Shown piece by piece: positions 1-6,451 of a DNA stretch of 11,205 nt. How positions within the stretch are numbered: position 1 is the stretch's first letter; each line of letters starts with the position of its first letter. The position numbers and the translations under genes were made by a program. This DNA comes from Anaerolineaceae bacterium UBA700 (GTDB lineage: Bacteria > Chloroflexota > Anaerolineae > Anaerolineales > Anaerolineaceae). The notes under the pieces were generated by a model that searched no databases, was not told the DNA's origin, and worked only from the letters and a program-made list of their open reading frames with translations. The stretch is from the NCBI GenBank assembly GCA_002298885.1, contig DBMK01000152.1, positions 1-11,205 on the forward strand. The letters run 5' to 3'.

Positions 1-8
1 AAAACACA

Positions 9-821
9 CTAATACTCAGGCGAAATTAGTTTAAGAAGGCCGGCCAGGTTCTCGACGACCAGGTCCGGCTTGTAGGGCGAGGCGGGCAGGTCTTCGAGGC
101 GCGTCTCGCCACTCAGCACCAGCACGGTCGCCAGGCCGGTGCTGCCGAGGGCGATATCGGTGTACAGGCGGTCGCCCACCATGCACATGCGCTCCACCGG
201 CACGCCCAGGCGCTCCCTGAGCGCCTGCACGATCGGCTCGTTCGGCTTGCCCACCACCACGTCCGGCCGGCGCCCGGCCGAGGCAGCGATCATCTCGATC
301 ATCGCCCCGGCGTCCGGCATGAATCCATCCTCGGTGGGGCAGTTGATGTCAGCGTGGGTGGCCACGTAGGGTGTGCCGGCGGCCAGCAGGTCGCACAGGC
401 GGCGCAGCTTGGCGTAGGTCAGGGTGGTGTCGAAGCCCAGCACGGCGTAGTCCGGATGGTCTGCGTTCAGCTCGAACCCGAAGCGCACGAACTCGTCCTC
501 CAGCGCCGGAGTGCCCACCACATACAGCCGCGCCCCCGGTTTTTGTTTCTTCAGGTAAATGGCCGTTGCCTCGCTGGAGATGAAGAATTTTTCTTCGGCT
601 AATTCCAACCCCAGGCGGCCGAGTTTTTCGGCATATTCCTTGCGCGTGCGCGAGGAATTGTTCGACAGGAACAGGAACTGGATGTCCCTGGCCTCCAGGA
701 AATGGATAAACTCCCGCGCCCCCGGCAGCAGCCGGTTGCTCAGGAAGACCGTGCCGTCCAGGTCGAGCAGGAAGCATTGCGTCTGCTTGAGCCGGTTGAT
801 GAATTGAATGTTTGGGTCCAA
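9..821 (-). CDS. HAD-IIA family sugar/nucleotide phosphatase (NagD-like)
   Basis: Predicted cytoplasmic phosphatase of the haloacid dehalogenase superfamily, subclass IIA (NagD / 4-nitrophenylphosphatase / phosphoglycolate phosphatase group). The 270-residue length is normal for the family. Visible motifs: motif I DLDGT at residues 20-24 (Asp20 nucleophile, Asp22 acid/base), motif II FLSNNSS at 51-57, a C2 cap domain at about 85-190 with ATHADINCPTEDGFMPDAGAM-type residues ending near 174, motif III GKPN with Lys192, and motif IV MVGDRLYTDI with Asp217 and Asp222. The start is a TTG codon at 821; no ATG lies nearer, the motif I distance from it is normal, and an AAGGGTGA ribosome binding site precedes it. 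The start lies 11 bases past the stop of the SGNH-like gene, so the two are probably co-transcribed. The substrate cannot be read from sequence; the family is broad (sugar phosphates, nucleotides, phosphoglycolate). Confidence 0.92.
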   Translation of the reverse strand: MDPNIQFINRLKQTQCFLLDLDGTVFLSNRLLPGAREFIHFLEARDIQFLFLSNNSSRTRKEYAEKLGRLGLELAEEKFFISSEATAIYLKKQKPGARLYVVGTPALEDEFVRFGFELNADHPDYAVLGFDTTLTYAKLRRLCDLLAAGTPYVATHADINCPTEDGFMPDAGAMIEMIAASAGRRPDVVVGKPNEPIVQALRERLGVPVERMCMVGDRLYTDIALGSTGLATVLVLSGETRLEDLPASPYKPDLVVENLAGLLKLISPEY

Positions 822-832
822 GTCACCCTTTG

Positions 833-2038
833 TCAGGGTTTTGTAACCGCATTCCAGGTGGCATATAGCGCCTGGAGGGCGGTCAGGTTGCGCACGGGCC
901 AGCCGTAGCGGGTGAGATTGTCGCCGCTGAAATCGAATGCCGCAAATTCGCCGGTGGGATGGATGTTATCCACCATGCCGTTCTCCGGCAGGGGCTGCAT
1001 CGCCCGCCAAAGGTTCCACAGCGGGATGTCGTATTCGCCGGCCAGCCGGGCGATGATCGGGTTGTAGTTGAGCTGGTTGGCGTTGTCGGCCTTGGTCGCC
1101 AGGATGGGCACGATCCCCAGGTTGATCGAAGTCGCGATGATCTTGCGGAGATTGGCCTCGAAGATGTCCGGCTTGAGATAATCGTCGGTGCCGATGCTAA
1201 TGAAGGCAAAGCTGGGCTTGTGCAGGCGATATTCACACGTCAAGGGCGATTCGCCGGCCTTGCAGGTGTGCGGGTCCGCCCGGAACTGTGACAGCACCGC
1301 CGAGGTGTTGAATCCATCCCCGACGGCCTGGCTCTGACGCTTGAACGAGCCGCTGAACTGGTCGATGGCCGGCTGCAAATAGGCGTAGTCGCCCAGGTTA
1401 AAAACCGTCCCCGGGTCCCCATCGAAATAGGTGAGGAAGCGCAGCGATAGGCTGTTGCAATCTCCGATCTTTGAAAAGGCATTGGGGTTGTTGCCAAGCG
1501 CCAGCCCCTTTTGGTAGATTTCACGGGCCGTGTTGCTGATCGTCGGGACGACAGGCAGGCTCATCCAGGCGTTTGCATCCGGCGCGTCAGCTTGCTGCGC
1601 CGCGGCGTCGAGGTTTTCAATCGGCTGCTCGATTGCGGCCTGTGCGGCGGGCGGTTGTTCCGTCGGCGTCTGGGTGGGAACCTGCGGTTCAGCCGGGGTC
1701 TGCGTGGGGGCTGGCGGCTCGGTCGGAGCCTGCCCGGCGGCCGCGCTTGTTGAGGCGGCCTGCTCCACCGGCGTAGGCCGCGCGGCGTCACTGGCAGAGC
1801 TGGCCGCGTCTGAGGCGTCAGCCGGCGGGTTGTCCGATTTGCCCGCGGTGAGCTGCACGAACGCCGCCGATACGTGAGAAAAGATGGGGAGATTAAAATA
1901 CAGGCCCAGGTCCAGGATGGAAACCGTCACCAGGGCAATCAGGACAACGAGCAGGGGTTTTGGGATCCCGCTGTTGCGGCGTTTGAGGCGTCGATATTTG
2001 GTTTGGTTGGTATAGCTCTGTCTATCGGTCGGTGGCAC
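833..2038 (-). CDS. Membrane-anchored SGNH/GDSL hydrolase-like protein with Cys in block I
   Basis: The 401-residue protein has a short basic N-terminus, one transmembrane helix at about residues 27-50, a low-complexity Ala/Pro/Thr/Gln linker at about 68-155 with repeated PTQTP units, and a C-terminal domain at about 165-400. That domain resembles SGNH hydrolases. Block I reads KIGDCNS (190-196), block III GTDD (283-286) and block V DNIH (357-360, the usual Asp-x-x-His dyad). The usual nucleophilic Ser of block I is Cys194 (codon TGC, one base from AGC), and the block III Asn is Asp285, so catalysis is uncertain. The domain probably faces the outside of the membrane. Two Cys pairs are present elsewhere (259 and 268). 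The start is a GTG at 2038 with GAGGAA just upstream. It is the first gene of a likely pair with the HAD phosphatase. Substrate unknown; esterase or polysaccharide deacetylase roles are known in the superfamily. Confidence 0.8.
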   Translation of the reverse strand: MPPTDRQSYTNQTKYRRLKRRNSGIPKPLLVVLIALVTVSILDLGLYFNLPIFSHVSAAFVQLTAGKSDNPPADASDAASSASDAARPTPVEQAASTSAAAGQAPTEPPAPTQTPAEPQVPTQTPTEQPPAAQAAIEQPIENLDAAAQQADAPDANAWMSLPVVPTISNTAREIYQKGLALGNNPNAFSKIGDCNSLSLRFLTYFDGDPGTVFNLGDYAYLQPAIDQFSGSFKRQSQAVGDGFNTSAVLSQFRADPHTCKAGESPLTCEYRLHKPSFAFISIGTDDYLKPDIFEANLRKIIATSINLGIVPILATKADNANQLNYNPIIARLAGEYDIPLWNLWRAMQPLPENGMVDNIHPTGEFAAFDFSGDNLTRYGWPVRNLTALQALYATWNAVTKP

Positions 2039-2189
2039 AGCTTCCTCTAATTCGGCGTCTACCTCTAAAAGCGGTACCGTTCGCTAAAAGTGAGCCCAAT
2101 TGTCGATTCTGGCCGAATCAAGATTATTGTACTCTAATATCGTTCTTAGCGGGATGCGTCCGTTTTCACCCACACCGCAGGATAGATGA

Positions 2190-2291
2190 GACCAGTGGAT
2201 TAACGCCCCCGAGTACGCTCAATTCAAGCAGACCGTCACCTGGGACGATTCGGACGACAAGCTGCGGATCGAATATGAACTGGCTCCATAA
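2190..2291 (+). pseudogene. Possible C-terminal gene remnant (33 codons)
   Basis: Between a TGA at 2187 and a TAA at 2289 the plus strand encodes a peptide of 33 residues ending KLRIEYELAP. It is charged and balanced (EYAQFKQ, TVTWDDSDDK) and uses GC-rich codons (ACC, GAC, CTG, ATC) like the conserved genes around it and unlike the AT-rich flanking DNA. It reads like the true C-terminus of a protein. The same frame is open upstream of the TGA back to an ATG at 2154, but that part is not protein-like. A hairpin starts 9 bases after the stop, where a terminator would sit. I do not recognise the parent family. It could also be chance. Confidence 0.35.
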
Positions 2292-2299
2292 AATAAATA

Positions 2300-2338
2300 G
2301 GGATTTTATTGGACGGTGTAGCCGCCCAATAAAATCCC
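2300..2338. repeat. Hairpin with 13-bp perfect stem
   Basis: GGGATTTTATTGG (2300-2312) pairs perfectly with CCAATAAAATCCC (2326-2338); the 13-base centre can add a CGG/CCG pair set. It lies 9 bases after the stop of the possible gene remnant, a position typical of a terminator, but no T-run follows on the plus strand. On the minus strand the sequence after the stem is T-rich (TATTTATTTTAT), yet no minus-strand gene ends here. It may be a decayed terminator or part of a small mobile element. Confidence 0.5.
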
Positions 2339-2370
2339 AGGTAATAAAATGAACGTGCTATCCCATGACA

Positions 2371-2436
2371 ATTATTCACCGCGTGAATAAATATTATTCA
2401 CGCGGTGAATAAAAACTATTCAGGTGATGAATAAAA
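2371..2436. repeat. Three 22-bp tandem units, each a TTATTCAC-N3-GTGAATAA palindrome
   Basis: Three adjacent 22-base units occupy 2371-2392, 2393-2414 and 2415-2436. The first holds TTATTCACCGCGTGAATAA, the second TTATTCACGCGGTGAATAA, its exact reverse complement, and the third the degenerate TATTCAGGTGATGAATA. The dyad centres are at 2381, 2403 and 2425, so the spacing is exactly 22 bp, about two helical turns. This places all three on the same DNA face. The array sits 117 bases before the lipoprotein start codon. It looks like a multi-site operator for a dimeric repressor or activator. An iteron-like array or a mobile-element end is also possible. Confidence 0.65.
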
Positions 2437-2552
2437 ATTAATTAAGCCACCTGACAAATGCTTGTTGATATAAAATTGTGTTACATCTTCCGAAATTACA
2501 GCCACGCGGCTTAGAATGCCATATTCAAAAAAAGTGATATTAGAGGACTTTA

Positions 2553-3590
2553 ATGTATCCACTCTTTCGCATTTCAATCGTATTTCTTCTTATTCTCTTG
2601 ACTGCTTGCGGACAAGCAGTGAGTAATGCTACGCAGACGTTTATAAAACCTCCCTCTAGCACCGTATTACCTACGAACTCGATCGATTTGGACCTTTCTT
2701 CCACTCCTAGCGGAGCAAGAATCTCTTCAACCCCAACAATAAAAGCAACTTTTCAGAAAACCAGCTTTCCTTCAACAATTACTCCAACTGCTTACCCTAC
2801 GGATAATCCCACGCTGAAACCGATAACGGAAATTACCTCGACAGTAACTCCACCGGGGTTGGATCTTCTTTCCGATCCGTCACTTGCAAAGAGTTCACCT
2901 GACGGAATGTGGGTTTGGGAAAATGAGCCGGGTGATACCGTATCTGGGAAAGAGCTAGGTACCACCCATTTTGTTCGTGCTGACGGTAAAAGAGAGTGGC
3001 GAGTTCAACCGAAAGAAAACGAAATCGGAAATTGGCCCAAAGCATATTATGAACCTTTCTTCTGGTATCCGAATGAACCTTACGTTTATTTAGTTGGGCA
3101 AGTATGTTGTGCAGATGGCCCTGGTTCAGCTTATATCTATACCAGTTTAGTTCGACTGAATCTAAACACGGGTTTATTCTCCGTCCAGGTCCCTTTGGGG
3201 AGCTACCATTCGTTTAGTTTTTCCCCGACGGGTAAGTATATGAATCGCATAACGGTTGGAGAACATAGCATCCACATTACTCGTTTAATGGATGGTCATG
3301 AGATAGTGATCCAACTGCCTGAGAGTTATGATTTTGGCGCGGGATATTGGTCGCCAGATGGAAAACGGTTTGTAGTCTATGTTTGTGAATCGGACAATCC
3401 CAGCGAAGGAATCTGCAATAAAAGGCCAATTCTGCTATTTGAGCCAGAAACAGCAGCATACAAGGTCATTATTGCTGATACGACAGGGCAATATTGGGAT
3501 TCCAATTGGATTGATGCCACTCATTTCCAGCTCACAAATGGCACAGAGACAAAGATTTTTGATGTCGATACTGGCAAATTTACACAATAA
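2553..3590 (+). CDS. Lipoprotein with Ser/Thr/Pro stalk and TolB/WD40-like beta-propeller repeats
   Basis: The 345-residue protein begins with a lipoprotein signal peptide: basic residue Arg6, a hydrophobic stretch and a lipobox LTAC with Cys19. Residues 21-100 are a Ser/Thr/Pro/Asn-rich stalk. The remaining 245 residues contain motifs typical of TolB/WD40-like blades: SSPDGMWVWE (114-123), FSFSPTGKYM (221-230) and YWSPDGKRFVVY (266-277). It probably sits on the outer face of the cytoplasmic membrane; the ligand is unknown. The ATG at 2553 follows AGAGGA at a spacing of 5 bases. This is the only plus-strand gene. Its codons are far richer in A and T than those of the flanking genes, which suggests separate acquisition. 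The stop TAA ends at 3590 and the convergent neighbour's stop begins at 3591, leaving no room for a terminator. Confidence 0.85.
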   Translation: MYPLFRISIVFLLILLTACGQAVSNATQTFIKPPSSTVLPTNSIDLDLSSTPSGARISSTPTIKATFQKTSFPSTITPTAYPTDNPTLKPITEITSTVTPPGLDLLSDPSLAKSSPDGMWVWENEPGDTVSGKELGTTHFVRADGKREWRVQPKENEIGNWPKAYYEPFFWYPNEPYVYLVGQVCCADGPGSAYIYTSLVRLNLNTGLFSVQVPLGSYHSFSFSPTGKYMNRITVGEHSIHITRLMDGHEIVIQLPESYDFGAGYWSPDGKRFVVYVCESDNPSEGICNKRPILLFEPETAAYKVIIADTTGQYWDSNWIDATHFQLTNGTETKIFDVDTGKFTQ

Positions 3591-4985
3591 TTAGTTTGTA
3601 TCTGAATCCATCTGGGCCAGCTCTCCAATCGGCACCGGGAACACCGGCGGGCGGGGGTTGTACAGCCCGGCCTCGGGCACAGAATGGCCGGTGAGGCGGG
3701 CCAGGCAGTGCGAAACCAGGTGACCGCAGGTGCGCCCCTGGCACTCGCCCATGCCGGCGCGGGTGGCCGATTTGATGTTGATGATGTTTCCGGCGCCGCC
3801 TTCGACGGCGCAGCGCAGCATGCCCAGGGTAACTCCCTCGCAGCGGCAGAGTAGGGTGTCTTCCCCGGCCAGCTCGTATATGCCCTCGCCCGGCGTGAAC
3901 AGGGCGGAATACATGCGCTGGAAGGCTCGCTCGCGCTTCAGGGCCGGCTCCAACGTCCGAATTTTTTGAGCGGCGGCAGCCTTTCCGTGCCCCTGAGCGG
4001 CCGCGGCGGCGATTCCGGCAACCCGGCCTTCGAGCAGCGACAAGCGGTTTCCGCCGATCCCGGCGCCGTCGCCGGCGGCGTAAATGCCGGGGACGCTGGT
4101 CTCGAACGTGTCACTGCGCAGCGGCGCCTCTCCGCCCAGGTCCGGGCGCCAGGCGTGGGCGGCCCCTGCCAGGCGGGCCAGGGCGTTGAACGGCGCCATG
4201 CCGTATTCGATGCAGATGGTATCGCAGGCGATCTGGCGCTGGCTGCCGGGTATAGGGCGCCAGCCGGCGTCCAGGCGGGCGATGGTGGCTCCTTCCACCT
4301 GGCTTAAACCGTGCGCCTCGACGATGCCCCAGCCGCGGCGGTAGGGCACGCCGTGAGTCGCCAGAGCGGCCAGGCTGGCGCCGGCCTCCCACAGTTTTTC
4401 CCATTGGCCCCAGGCGGCGCCAAGGTGGGCCAGGGCCTGAGGCAGCAGGCGGGAGCCTTCGAGCACGGCGGCGACCTCCACACCGGCCTCCAGCAGTTTG
4501 CGGGCGACCACCAACTGCAGCGGCCCGGTGCCCGCCAGCAGAACGCGCGTGCCGGGGCGAGCGTGCTGGTAGAGCAGAGTCTGCGCCCCGCCGGTCAACA
4601 GCACACCGGGCAGGGTCCAGCCCGGGAAGGCCGCCGCCCGTTCGTAAGGCCCGGTGGCCAAAATGACGGCTGCAGCCCGGAGCAAAAATACTCCCTGCGG
4701 GCCGCGGCAGGCCAGGGTTTTATCTGCGGAAAGATCCCACACCAGGGTGTCCGGGCGGATATCCGCCCCGGCCTGAACGGCCCGCTGCCACAATTCTCGC
4801 CCCTCGCGCTGGCGGCGGGTGGGCTGCACGCCGGGACGCTCCGGCGGCTGGCGGTAATACTGCCCGCCTGGCCGGGCGTAACCGTCGAGAACGGTTACCT
4901 GGGCGCCGGCCTCGGCCGCGGCCAGGGCGGCGCTCAACCCCGCCGGCCCCGCTCCAACCACCACGATTTCGAGCGCCCCGGTCAT
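3591..4985 (-). CDS. FAD/NAD-binding subunit with BFD-like [2Fe-2S] domain, probable D-hydroxyproline dehydrogenase large subunit
   Basis: The 464-residue flavoprotein resembles LhpE / OoxA / HcnB-type subunits. It has an N-terminal dinucleotide fold with GAGPAG (residues 11-16), PGGQYYRQ (39-46), a second nucleotide-binding segment LLAGTGPLQLVVARKLLEAG (149-168), and a FAD contact YAAGDGAGIGG (302-312). The C-terminal BFD-like iron-sulphur domain has Cys380, Cys382, Cys415 and Cys420 in the CxC...Cx4C pattern, with SATRAGMGECQGRTC around the second pair. It should pass electrons between the DAO-type subunit and an acceptor. The start codon overlaps the stop of the small [2Fe-2S] gene as ATGA, a sign of translational coupling. 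Homologous complexes oxidise opines, sarcosine, D-proline or glycine (cyanide synthase). The epimerase and deaminase genes in the cluster favour cis-4-hydroxy-D-proline as substrate. Confidence 0.88.
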   Translation of the reverse strand: MTGALEIVVVGAGPAGLSAALAAAEAGAQVTVLDGYARPGGQYYRQPPERPGVQPTRRQREGRELWQRAVQAGADIRPDTLVWDLSADKTLACRGPQGVFLLRAAAVILATGPYERAAAFPGWTLPGVLLTGGAQTLLYQHARPGTRVLLAGTGPLQLVVARKLLEAGVEVAAVLEGSRLLPQALAHLGAAWGQWEKLWEAGASLAALATHGVPYRRGWGIVEAHGLSQVEGATIARLDAGWRPIPGSQRQIACDTICIEYGMAPFNALARLAGAAHAWRPDLGGEAPLRSDTFETSVPGIYAAGDGAGIGGNRLSLLEGRVAGIAAAAAQGHGKAAAAQKIRTLEPALKRERAFQRMYSALFTPGEGIYELAGEDTLLCRCEGVTLGMLRCAVEGGAGNIINIKSATRAGMGECQGRTCGHLVSHCLARLTGHSVPEAGLYNPRPPVFPVPIGELAQMDSDTN

Positions 4986-5272
4986 GTCCCGGCCCCGCGT
5001 TCCAGGTTGGTCTCAACCTTCATCCCCGGGCGCGCTAACACCTGGCAGGCGCGCTGGCCCGGCATGCCGTCCACAGTCACCAGGCAGTCGAAGCAAACAC
5101 CCATTCCGCACAGCAGGCCGCGTTCGTCCCCCGGCCGCGCCCGGCGCCAGGCGCGGATGCCGGCGGCGTACAGGGCGCTGGCAAGGGTGTCGCCCGGCAA
5201 GGCCTGGATCGGGGTGCCATCCAGCCAGAAGTGGAATCCTGGTTCGCCGGCTGCGCCGTACCGCTCGCTCAC
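4982..5272 (-). CDS. Small [2Fe-2S] protein, probable D-hydroxyproline dehydrogenase small subunit
   Basis: The 96-residue protein has the Fer2_4 fold seen in LhpF, HcnA and the N-terminus of sarcosine oxidase alpha. Its iron-sulphur ligands are Cys55, Cys60, Cys63 and Cys76, in the motif LCGMGVCFDC followed by RACQ. It is expected to form a complex with the large FAD/NAD-binding protein and the DAO-type flavoprotein of this cluster and to relay electrons. The start is a GTG at 5272. GGGAGG at a spacing of about 5 bases overlaps the stop codon of the preceding deaminase gene, so translation of the two is probably coupled. The last codons overlap the next gene by 4 bases. The length is normal for the family. 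Confidence 0.88.
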   Translation of the reverse strand: MSERYGAAGEPGFHFWLDGTPIQALPGDTLASALYAAGIRAWRRARPGDERGLLCGMGVCFDCLVTVDGMPGQRACQVLARPGMKVETNLERGAGT

Positions 5273-5281
5273 CTTGCCTCC

Positions 5282-6172
5282 CTATAAATACGGAGTTAGC
5301 AGCGCTTTGAGCCGGCCTGCCAGCTCGTCGGATGGCGGCAGTAGGGGCTGGCGCGGCCGGCCGACCGGCCGGCCCAACAGGGCCAGGCCGGCCTTGGCAA
5401 GCTGGACGTACTGCCCGGACGTTTCGAATAATTCGAACAAGGGGCGGATCTTGCAGTAAAGCTCCCAGGCGGCGGCTGTATCTTTTTTAACCACAGCCAG
5501 CTCGTACAGGGCCACACACTCTTTAGCCACAACGTTGGCCGGGGCAGCTACCCAGGCGCGCACGCCCACGGCGAACATTTCCAGGGGAAGGGTATCGCAG
5601 CCGCACAGGACTTCAAGGTGGCCGTCGCAGCGCTGTAGGATATCCACCACGCGCTGCATCTGCCCGGAGCTTTCTTTGATGGCGACGATGTTGTCGAACC
5701 CGGCGGCCAGGCGAGCCAGGGTGGGCGGCAGGATGTCCGAATGGGTGGTGCCGGGGTTGTTGTAAACCACGATGGGCAGGTCGACAGCCCGGGCCAGGGC
5801 GGCGTAATGGGAATAGATTTCGTCCTGGGAGAGTCGCCCGTAATACGCCGGGACGACCATCACGGCGTCGGCGCCCATCTTTTGGTACGCCTGGGCGTAC
5901 TGGATCGTTTCACGCGTCGAGCAGGCGGCAGCGCCGGCGATGACCGGCAGCTTGTGCCCGACTTCGTCCAGGGTGATCTCGACGACCTGCCGGCGTTCGG
6001 CTTCGCTCAGAAAGGCGAACTCGCCGGTGCTGCCGCAGGGGATAATGCCGTGGACTTTGCATTCGTCGATGAGCCAGCGGATATGGCGGCGCAGGGCGGC
6101 CTCGTCCACAGCTTCCCGCTCGTCGAACGGGGTGCACACCACGGCGAAAACGCCTTGATATCTATGTGCCAT
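5282..6172 (-). CDS. Dihydrodipicolinate synthase family lyase, probable pyrroline-4-hydroxy-2-carboxylate deaminase
   Basis: The 296-residue (beta/alpha)8 barrel enzyme belongs to the DapA superfamily. Visible landmarks: GSTGE (47-51), Tyr137 in IVVYNNPG and the Schiff-base Lys166 in IVAIKESSG. True lysine-biosynthetic DapA usually has GTTGE. In this gene context the best assignment is deaminase (LhpC/HypD type), turning pyrroline-4-hydroxy-2-carboxylate into 2-oxoglutarate semialdehyde and ammonia. The start ATG at 6172 follows AAGGAG at a spacing of 5 bases. It is the third gene of the cluster and is separated from the flavoprotein gene by 279 bases that carry a MITE-like element; the next gene begins 9 bases after its end. 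N-acetylneuraminate lyase or other family aldolase activity cannot be excluded from sequence alone. Confidence 0.85.
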   Translation of the reverse strand: MAHRYQGVFAVVCTPFDEREAVDEAALRRHIRWLIDECKVHGIIPCGSTGEFAFLSEAERRQVVEITLDEVGHKLPVIAGAAACSTRETIQYAQAYQKMGADAVMVVPAYYGRLSQDEIYSHYAALARAVDLPIVVYNNPGTTHSDILPPTLARLAAGFDNIVAIKESSGQMQRVVDILQRCDGHLEVLCGCDTLPLEMFAVGVRAWVAAPANVVAKECVALYELAVVKKDTAAAWELYCKIRPLFELFETSGQYVQLAKAGLALLGRPVGRPRQPLLPPSDELAGRLKALLTPYL

Positions 6173-6191
6173 GTTGTCTCCTTAGAAAGGA

Positions 6192-6203
6192 AAGAATATT
6201 CTT
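6192..6203. other. 12-bp perfect palindrome AAGAATATTCTT
   Basis: AAGAATATTCTT is a perfect dyad 19 bases before the deaminase start codon on the minus strand, just upstream of its AAGGAG ribosome binding site. It could be an operator at an internal promoter or chance; no convincing -35/-10 pair is visible near it. Confidence 0.2.
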
Positions 6204-6240
6204 GACTACCCGGCCGGTGAATTTCTATCACTGCGTAATA

Positions 6241-6436
6241 AGCCTCACCCCCGGCCCCTCTCCCAGAACGGTGAGACATGTTCTGGGAGAGGGGAGGAAA
6301 GCCAATCAGCGTCGATCATTTCTCTCCCGAGAACGGAAAACATACGCTGGCCGGGCCAGTAAAGGCCATGTTAGTGTTTTTCTCCCCTCTCCTGAGAACG
6401 GTTTTTGTTCTCAGGAGAGGGGCCGGGGGTGAGGCT
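6241..6436. mobile_element. MITE-like element with 23-bp terminal inverted repeats and two internal hairpins
   Basis: The first 23 bases (6241-6263, beginning AGCCTCACCCCCGGCCCC) are the exact reverse complement of 6414-6436. Inside are two strong hairpins: a 15-bp stem 6255-6269/6280-6294 with a 10-base loop, and a 16-bp stem 6384-6399/6407-6422 with a 7-base loop. A related unit CTCCCGAGAACGG lies at 6324-6336, so the CTCC(C/T)(GA)GAACGG motif occurs three times. No protein of any size is encoded on either strand that looks real. The element fills the gap between the DAO-type gene (ends 6452) and the deaminase gene. Its architecture suits a non-autonomous transposable element or a dispersed intergenic repeat. 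No target-site duplication is obvious. Confidence 0.7.
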
Positions 6437-6451
6437 ATTGCTTTCATCGTC

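Noticed and set aside
2371..2436. CRISPR array
   Set aside because: The units are adjacent, with no spacers of unique sequence, only three copies and no cas genes in the window.
3591..5272. Hydrogen cyanide synthase (HcnA/HcnB)
   Set aside because: The subunits are of the same families, but the catalytic DAO-type gene is separated by a DapA-type gene and the cluster includes an epimerase, which do not occur in hcnABC operons.
4311..5459. Long plus-strand open frame of 382 codons opposite the dehydrogenase genes
   Set aside because: It lies antisense to two genes with clear family motifs and is Arg/Gly/Pro/Ala-rich, as expected for a shadow of GC-rich coding DNA.
5282..6172. Lysine-biosynthetic DapA
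   Set aside because: The gene sits in a hydroxyproline-type cluster with an epimerase and a three-part dehydrogenase and has GSTGE rather than the usual GTTGE, so a catabolic lyase is more likely.
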